The position numbers and the translations under genes are program-made. A DNA stretch of 9,657 bases from DATFYI01 sp035315125 (GTDB lineage Bacteria; Chloroflexota; Anaerolineae; Anaerolineales; Anaerolineaceae): assembly GCA_035315125.1 (NCBI GenBank), contig DATFYI010000130.1:1-9657 (forward strand), given 5' to 3'. The notes beneath the pieces were generated by a model that worked only from the letters and a program-made list of their open reading frames with translations, had not been told where the DNA came from and ran no database searches. This document shows, piece by piece, positions 5,144 to 9,657 of the stretch (within the stretch, counting starts at the first letter, position 1; each line of letters starts with the position of its first letter).

Positions 5144-7720
5144 TCAAAGCGAACCATTATCCTTTTTGCTTGAGTTAATCAAGATTGATAAGAGTGCCAG
5201 GGTTTCTTTCTTACCCCCAGCACCGTTTTCGCCAGCTGGTCCAACGCAAGAAGGACATCCTTCCAGACACTCACAATCTTTTACCAACTCATAGGAGCTT
5301 AGCAGCAGCTCGTCCTCAATATTGTATAACTGTTCGCTCAAACCAATTCCGGCAGGTATTAAATCGTACATCACAATTGTAGGCATTCCATCACCCAGCG
5401 CTGACTGGGGATCGACTGCTGAGCCGAGATCGCCAGTATCGCACATCAAGAACAAAGGCGCCAAATGATGAATTACATATCCGAGTCCCGCCAATCCGGA
5501 TCTCATCTTTATGACAGCTTCAGCTCTCTGATGACAGGCCGGGCAAAGTGTAATCAAATTATCCAATTGGTTCGCCTGAATATAAGAAGGAAATGACCTG
5601 AAAGGTATTTTATGGTGTACGTGGTGTGCCTGACCATTTTCTGGAGCTCCACAGTTCTGGCAGATAAACCGGTCGCGCCGTCTCGCTAGATTTTTCTGGG
5701 CCACCCAATTCGGGCCATAATTGTTTGGATCGTTCTTCCAGAGACCCAGGTTTCGAAGCTTATCTACGGTACTATCAGCCAGGGATAGCCAGAAAGCGGT
5801 TGTTTGCAATTGAGTTGGAGGTAAATCCAGTGGATAGTCCCCCAATTTTTCATGGGTGAACCATCTGATTTTTCGATATCCAGTCACCGTTGCAGTAACC
5901 TGAATTTCGCCATAATAAATATTGTAAAATTCTGAGCCTTGATTTCGAATGATCGATAATTTTTTAATGTCAACCTTGGTATGCGGTTCAGTATAATAAT
6001 CTTCGCTCGTTATCGATAGTTGGGCGCGGTGGTTTTCCAGATCGAGCTCATCAACCCGAAAAGTCTGACCTTCATGTAAATAAATCGCGTCTGGATGAAC
6101 CATCCAGTGTGAACTGGCTTGATCAATTTCCCCGATTGTAGTTAATCGATCCTGATCAGTAGTCTGCAGCAATATTTTATCTCCACCGGCAGAGCGCAGA
6201 GATAGACCATTTGCCGGATATTTATCAGCCGTCCAAAAATAACGACCGGCTGAAATATGCAATTCACCACTTTCTTCTAGAAATTGAAGCATTGATTGAA
6301 GTAAGTCAACAGGCACGTTACCAAAGCCCTCTCCAATCTGGAAAGGTAGCTCGAAGGCGGCGCAGCGAATATGTGATAGAAAAATCAGTAAATTATCTGG
6401 GTTGATTAAGGCCTTTTCTGGAGACCGTTCGAGCAGGTATTCTGGATGCTTCATCAAGAATTGGTCTAAAGGACCGGAAGAAGCGACCATCACTGCAAGG
6501 GAAGCTCCAGAGCGCCGGCCCGCTCTACCTGCTTGCTGTCGAACCGCTGCGATTGTTCCAGGATAACCGACCAATATGGAAGCATCCAGATTACCTATAT
6601 CGATACCAAGCTCCAATGCATTTGTGGCAACTACAACGGCTGCCTCACCTTCGCGCAAGCTTTTTTCAATAGCGCGCCTTTGCTTTGGAAGGTAGCCGCT
6701 GCGATATGCATAATAACGATCGGAGCGATCTGGAGCCTGTTTTTGTAAATATTTAAGGATCATTTCAACCATTCGGCGAGCACGTCCGAAAAGGATGGTT
6801 TGAATATCATAAGCAACAAGATCGCTGGCTAAACGAACAGCTTCTGATGAAGAACTTCGACGGATACCCAAATCCGGTTGGACAATCGGTGGGTTATATA
6901 ACAAAAAATATCTTTTTCCCCTGGGAGCTCCATCCTCATCGACAAGTGCAACAGGAGACTCAACCAAACGTTCTGCATGTTCAACCGGATTTGCAATCGT
7001 GGCCGAAGTCATAATAAATTGTGGCGATGCACCATAAAACCTTGCAATACGTTTCAATCTTCGGATTACGTTGGCTATATGGGAGCCAAAAACACCTCGA
7101 TAATAATGGATCTCATCAATTATGATGAAATCAAGGTGCTTGAAGAACTCCGCCCACAAAGTATGGTGCGGAAGAATTCCCAAATGCAGCATGTCTGGGT
7201 TCGTGAAAAGTAAGTGCGTCTGTGTCCGAATACTATTTCGCAAGTTGGTGGACGTATCACCGTCATATATTGAATGGGGAATGGTTATGGTTTTCTGCTG
7301 CAACAGCGAGGAGCTGTTGTAAATTGCTTGAATAAAGTTACCGAGCGATTCCTTTTGATCTTGTGCAAGAGATTTTGTTGGAAAGATGTACAACGAACAA
7401 CTTTTGGGATTATTTAATATCCTATCAATAACCGGTAAGTTGTAGCAAAACGTTTTACCACTAGCTGTACTTGTGACAACAGCTATATTTTTTCCCGAAT
7501 TAACCAATTCTATACTTTTGGCCTGGTGATAGTACAGGCGGTTGATGCCCAGGCTGCATAAGGCGTCTCGAATTAGCGGGTTTAATGTTTCTGGAAATTC
7601 TACCCATTTCGCAGGTTTCTCAGGCTCAACCTCCCATCGAATGATATTATCAGCTATGGTCGGTTCATTTTGCCATATTCGAAGCAATCTTTCTAATGGT
7701 TGCTGATGTATATTCATCAT
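5144..7720 (-). CDS. mrfA: MrfA/YprA-like DEAH-box helicase with DUF1998 region and an inserted HNH domain
   Basis: This is a superfamily 2 helicase of 858 residues, against about 750 in B. subtilis MrfA, which it follows closely from my memory of that sequence. Motifs are TASGKT (85-90), FTNPDMLH, DEIH (202-205), YRGVFGSHIANVIRRLKR, TSATIANP (238-245), ATNALELGIDIG (365-376) and QQAGRAGRR (395-403). The C-terminal DUF1998/MZB region carries the zinc cysteines C816, C818, C822 and C825 and the PAGIGLSEQ motif. The extra length is an HNH insert at about 657-740, described separately. Known role: ATP-dependent 3'-5' DNA helicase that works with MrfB in repair of mitomycin-type damage. Start choice: the frame opens at an ATG at 7822, but the first 34 residues have no counterpart in the family. 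An ATG-ATG pair at 7720/7717 begins the family-like N-terminus, and AGGAG lies 14 bases upstream. The start is therefore uncertain between 7822, 7720 and 7717. It is the first gene of the minus-strand unit. Confidence 0.92.
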   Translation of the reverse strand: MMNIHQQPLERLLRIWQNEPTIADNIIRWEVEPEKPAKWVEFPETLNPLIRDALCSLGINRLYYHQAKSIELVNSGKNIAVVTSTASGKTFCYNLPVIDRILNNPKSCSLYIFPTKSLAQDQKESLGNFIQAIYNSSSLLQQKTITIPHSIYDGDTSTNLRNSIRTQTHLLFTNPDMLHLGILPHHTLWAEFFKHLDFIIIDEIHYYRGVFGSHIANVIRRLKRIARFYGASPQFIMTSATIANPVEHAERLVESPVALVDEDGAPRGKRYFLLYNPPIVQPDLGIRRSSSSEAVRLASDLVAYDIQTILFGRARRMVEMILKYLQKQAPDRSDRYYAYRSGYLPKQRRAIEKSLREGEAAVVVATNALELGIDIGNLDASILVGYPGTIAAVRQQAGRAGRRSGASLAVMVASSGPLDQFLMKHPEYLLERSPEKALINPDNLLIFLSHIRCAAFELPFQIGEGFGNVPVDLLQSMLQFLEESGELHISAGRYFWTADKYPANGLSLRSAGGDKILLQTTDQDRLTTIGEIDQASSHWMVHPDAIYLHEGQTFRVDELDLENHRAQLSITSEDYYTEPHTKVDIKKLSIIRNQGSEFYNIYYGEIQVTATVTGYRKIRWFTHEKLGDYPLDLPPTQLQTTAFWLSLADSTVDKLRNLGLWKNDPNNYGPNWVAQKNLARRRDRFICQNCGAPENGQAHHVHHKIPFRSFPSYIQANQLDNLITLCPACHQRAEAVIKMRSGLAGLGYVIHHLAPLFLMCDTGDLGSAVDPQSALGDGMPTIVMYDLIPAGIGLSEQLYNIEDELLLSSYELVKDCECLEGCPSCVGPAGENGAGGKKETLALLSILINSSKKDNGSL
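5501..5752 (-). other. HNH endonuclease domain inserted in the MrfA-like helicase
   Basis: Residues about 657-740 of the helicase (numbered from the ATG at 7720) hold an apparently complete treble-clef HNH motif. C687 and C690 (FICQNCG) form the first zinc knuckle. HHVHHKIPF (699-707) contains the presumed catalytic His703. NLITLCPACHQRAE (721-734) supplies Asn721, the second knuckle C726/C729 and His730. The order and spacing match McrA-type HNH nucleases. The flanks (TTAFWLSLAD before; SGLAGLGYVIHHLAPLFLMCD-like sequence after) correspond to residues that are nearly contiguous in B. subtilis MrfA, so the module is an in-frame insertion that leaves the host helicase intact. Nuclease activity is inferred; a purely zinc-structural or DNA-binding role is possible. 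Confidence 0.85.
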
Positions 7721-7751
7721 GAAAGATAAGTGCACTCCTAATGCATTTCCT

Positions 7752-7780
7752 GTTTTACTCCAAGACTGAATTAATAGCAA
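7752..7780 (-). promoter_or_regulatory. Possible sigma70-type promoter for the mrfA-led unit
   Basis: On the minus strand, TTGCTA (7780-7775) and TAAAAC (7757-7752) are 17 bases apart, each matching four of six consensus bases. Transcription would start near 7745, giving a leader of about 25 bases that contains AGGAG (7739-7735) before the ATG at 7720. The matches are weak. If the longer 7822 start is used, this element would lie inside the gene and would be spurious. Confidence 0.25.
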
Positions 7781-7810
7781 GGAATTTCTATTCTTTCTAA
7801 CCTGGTATAA

Positions 7811-7839
7811 TTGCCCATTCATTTATTTGCTTTTATACT
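7811..7839 (+). promoter_or_regulatory. Likely sigma70-type promoter of the prepilin peptidase gene
   Basis: TTGCCC (7811-7816, four of six matches) and TATACT (7834-7839, five of six) are separated by exactly 17 bases. The expected start is near 7846, giving a leader of about 60 bases before the ATG at 7905. On the opposite strand the same region reads TATAAA close to the alternative 7822 start of mrfA, so divergent promoters may overlap here. The rest of the 7721-7904 gap shows no clear hairpin or operator. Confidence 0.45.
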
Positions 7840-7894
7840 GGATCTGCGGTTTAATAATTATCGAGTTACCCATCGGTTTTCAAATTAATGAACC

Positions 7895-7898
7895 AGGA
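7895..7898 (+). promoter_or_regulatory. Ribosome binding site deciding the prepilin peptidase start
   Basis: AGGA lies six bases before the ATG at 7905. It favours this start over the in-frame TTG at 7827, which has no Shine-Dalgarno and lies within the candidate promoter. Confidence 0.6.
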
Positions 7899-7904
7899 AA
7901 GTTT

Positions 7905-8648
7905 ATGCTTGTCATCTTGCCTCTCATGATAATTTCAGGCATTCTGGTAGGGTTATTGGCAAACTATCTTTCAGACGTGTTGCCCCAAACCCGCAGTCTT
8001 TCACATCCCGTCTGCCAACAATGCAAACAATCATTTGGGATTACGGACTATTTATTATTACGTCCTTGTCATCATTGTGGGGCAAAGCGCTCAATTAGAA
8101 GCTGGGTCGTGCAAATGTTCTACCCATTGGCGTTTATTTATTTGACTTTTTTTTCACCAAACCGGCTTGGTGTTTGGATCGGGGCGGGTCTGTTATTCTA
8201 TTTTGGATTGGTCATTATCATGGATCTGGAACATCGACTGATCTTGAACCCGATCAGCATGGCGGGAGCGCTTATTGGGGTCTGCACTGGCTTTTATATG
8301 CATGGGTGGGAAAGCACCCTATTGGGTGGTGTGGCTGGTTTCGGAATTATGTGGGTTTTATTCTTATTGGGAGAGCTTTATCTGCGTTTTCTTTCAAAGA
8401 AACGGAGAGAGGTCATCGAAGAAGTGGCTTTGGGTTTTGGAGATGTCAACCTGGGTGGTGTGCTGGGATTGATTCTCGGGTGGCCTGGAATAACAGCCGG
8501 ACTATTATTTGCCATACTTATAGGTGGTTTGGTCAGCGGCGGTTATCTCATTTATACAATGCTCAATAAGCACTATCGCCCAAATACAGCCATTCCATAT
8601 GCCCCATTTCTTATCCTGGGTGCAATTTTATTACTTTATAGGCCATGA
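7905..8648 (+). CDS. pilD: Type IV prepilin peptidase (A24 family, PilD-like)
   Basis: This 247-residue polytopic membrane protein has about seven or eight hydrophobic segments. The family's two catalytic aspartates are in IIMDLEHRLILNP (D107) and GFGDVNLGGVLGLILG (D180). The N-terminal soluble loop carries CQQC (C37, C40) and CHHC (C55, C58), the paired cysteines of bifunctional PilD-type enzymes that cleave and N-methylate prepilins. PYAPFLILGA near the end is also typical. It acts in the cytoplasmic membrane on leader peptides of type IV pilins or related pseudopilins. The frame extends upstream to a TTG at 7827, but the family's N-terminus (hydrophobic helix, then GLLANYLSDVLP) begins at the ATG at 7905, which also has a good Shine-Dalgarno. 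It stands alone: no pilin, PilB/C or secretion gene lies beside it. It converges on the next gene with a 21-bp gap. Confidence 0.9.
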   Translation: MLVILPLMIISGILVGLLANYLSDVLPQTRSLSHPVCQQCKQSFGITDYLLLRPCHHCGAKRSIRSWVVQMFYPLAFIYLTFFSPNRLGVWIGAGLLFYFGLVIIMDLEHRLILNPISMAGALIGVCTGFYMHGWESTLLGGVAGFGIMWVLFLLGELYLRFLSKKRREVIEEVALGFGDVNLGGVLGLILGWPGITAGLLFAILIGGLVSGGYLIYTMLNKHYRPNTAIPYAPFLILGAILLLYRP

Positions 8649-8669
8649 TCCTATTCGCAACTTTAAAAA

Positions 8670-9657
8670 TTATGAACTGGGTTGGGCCAACATAAGAGAA
8701 AACCAGGCTTGCAACAGATCGGAAGCAGGCTTACCATGGATCGATGAAGATACATCTTGTAAGGCGACTGGCGGGTAATACCCGCGCGAAACAATCCCAC
8801 CAACCCAATTCCGTTGGTTTACTGCTTGAAGAAATGCTGAATAAATATCTTCTTGAGCCAATAAATTAACCTGAAGGCTTAAATTATTCGGATTAGGCTG
8901 GTCAAACGGCTCAAACCAGTCGCAGGTTTGATTGTTCATCTTGCAACCTTCAGCTGAACCATTGGCAGAAGGGTATTTTATCGCCAGGATAACCGGCTTA
9001 TTTATGCTACTGATAAAAGGTTCTACATTTGTATCCAGTTCCTGGTTAATTTGTTTAACGAGTTCTGATTGTGTTGGATGATTGTTTAAGGTCAATCCAG
9101 AAGACCAAAGTAAATAGATCTGGTCTACCCCTTGCAGAAATATTGGCGCATCTTTTATTCCCTCGGGATATGCAAGGGCCCATATAACCTGGCCTTTATA
9201 ATGCTGTCTGACATCCTTGATCAATTGAACCCAATGATCATTCGCGTCCAGTGGCACTCCGGAGGAAGATCCATCCGTTAATTTACCTCCTGGCAGCGCC
9301 GGTGAAATATCTGGCCCGCCTAAAATCAGTGCGGCTGCATTGGTTTGTTTTGCAAAATCGGCAAAATTCATGATATAGGTATGATAGGCGTCGAACCAAT
9401 TTTGCCACCAGCCCGCATCCCTTGTCCCTTTTTGCCACCATGCATTACTATCCTGCGGAAAATTCAATCTTGGAAATAGAGCAACATTGAATTTTTCCTG
9501 CTGAGCCATGTCATTCATATCAAGCAAGTCAGGCCATAATGGGTCGCTACCTGCCACAATTTGCAATAATGGTGGGTTAATTCGGACTAAGCTCCAGGTT
9601 GGTGTGAGGATGAGCCAATTCGCTCCAGTATTTTTCGTGTCCTGCATAGCAGATTTC
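8670..9657 (-). CDS. TIM-barrel glycoside-hydrolase-like protein (GH113-like), 5' partial
   Basis: The frame is open to the window edge: Lys-Ser-Ala codons precede the ATG at 9645-9647, with no stop. About 328 residues of the C-terminal part are visible and the true start is outside. The sequence reads like the later strands of a sugar-hydrolase TIM barrel: GANWLILTPTW near the start, FNVALFPRL, AAALILGGPDISPALP, GQVIWALAYPEG, KPVILAIKYPSANGSAEGC, then QEDIYSAFLQAV, NWVGGIVSRGYYPP and a final HGKPASDLL helix. This order recalls GH113 and related barrels. Candidate acidic residues exist (the Glu of AYPEG, the Asp of GGPD), but I cannot assign a catalytic pair, and activity may be lost. NPNNLSL and the many Asn, Trp and Gln residues suit an extracytoplasmic protein, and a signal peptide would lie in the missing part. 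The specific function is unknown. Confidence 0.65.
   Translation of the reverse strand, partial: KSAMQDTKNTGANWLILTPTWSLVRINPPLLQIVAGSDPLWPDLLDMNDMAQQEKFNVALFPRLNFPQDSNAWWQKGTRDAGWWQNWFDAYHTYIMNFADFAKQTNAAALILGGPDISPALPGGKLTDGSSSGVPLDANDHWVQLIKDVRQHYKGQVIWALAYPEGIKDAPIFLQGVDQIYLLWSSGLTLNNHPTQSELVKQINQELDTNVEPFISSINKPVILAIKYPSANGSAEGCKMNNQTCDWFEPFDQPNPNNLSLQVNLLAQEDIYSAFLQAVNQRNWVGGIVSRGYYPPVALQDVSSSIHGKPASDLLQAWFSLMLAQPSS

Noticed and set aside
3280..7720. DISARM- or restriction-like defence island (DUF1998 helicase plus methyltransferase)
   Set aside because: The methyltransferase is TehB-like and lacks DNA-methylase motifs; the helicase and exonuclease match MrfA/MrfB far better than DrmA/DrmB; there are no mobile-element genes nearby.
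7827..7904. TTG at 7827 as the prepilin peptidase start, adding 26 residues
   Set aside because: It has no Shine-Dalgarno, falls between the -35 and -10 of a good candidate promoter, and extends beyond the usual family N-terminus.
8174..8569. 131-codon open frame on the plus strand inside the prepilin peptidase gene
   Set aside because: Shifted-frame shadow of the peptidase; Trp- and Gly-rich nonsense composition and no ribosome binding site.

Overview
This window is an ordinary-looking chromosomal segment of moderately AT-rich bacterial DNA. It most resembles the phylum Chloroflexota, class Anaerolineae. That placement is an inference from gene content: a YqeC-type protein fused to a MocA-type nucleotidyltransferase, an MrfA-like helicase carrying an HNH insert, a DUF2007 protein, and a TIM-barrel glycoside-hydrolase-like protein of a kind I associate with that class. 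No rRNA, tRNA, CRISPR array, insertion sequence or phage gene is visible. Coding density is very high and the longest gene-free gap is about 180 bp.

Layout. (1) Bases 1-1385, plus strand: the 3' part of a gene whose visible end is the tail of YqeC fused to a MobA/MocA-like nucleotidyltransferase, followed after 14 bp by a second, stand-alone MocA-like gene. Both point to maturation of the molybdenum (possibly selenium-dependent) hydroxylase cofactor. (2) Bases 1413-7720, minus strand, six closely spaced genes read from right to left: an MrfA-like DEAH helicase with an inserted HNH nuclease domain, an MrfB-like DEDD exonuclease with a TPR-like tail, a TehB-like SAM methyltransferase, a 118-residue helical protein of unknown function, a DUF2007 protein, and a membrane-anchored S41 (CtpA-type) protease. 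(3) Bases 7721-7904: the divergent promoter region. (4) Bases 7905-8648, plus strand: an A24 prepilin peptidase. (5) Bases 8670 to the window end, minus strand: the C-terminal part of a TIM-barrel glycoside-hydrolase-like protein that runs off the window.

How the genes work together. MrfA and MrfB are the helicase and exonuclease of the UvrABC-independent mitomycin-lesion repair pathway known from Bacillus subtilis. Here they are adjacent and co-directional, with an 18-bp gap. The helicase carries an apparently intact HNH domain of about 85 residues just before its C-terminal zinc-binding (DUF1998/MZB) region. As I recall it, the B. subtilis protein lacks this domain. A helicase, an HNH nuclease and a 3'-5' exonuclease together could make a self-contained excision machine, and this is the most interesting feature of the window. 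The four genes downstream of mrfB have no evident link to DNA repair and may simply share transcription. A possible internal promoter lies just upstream of the methyltransferase.
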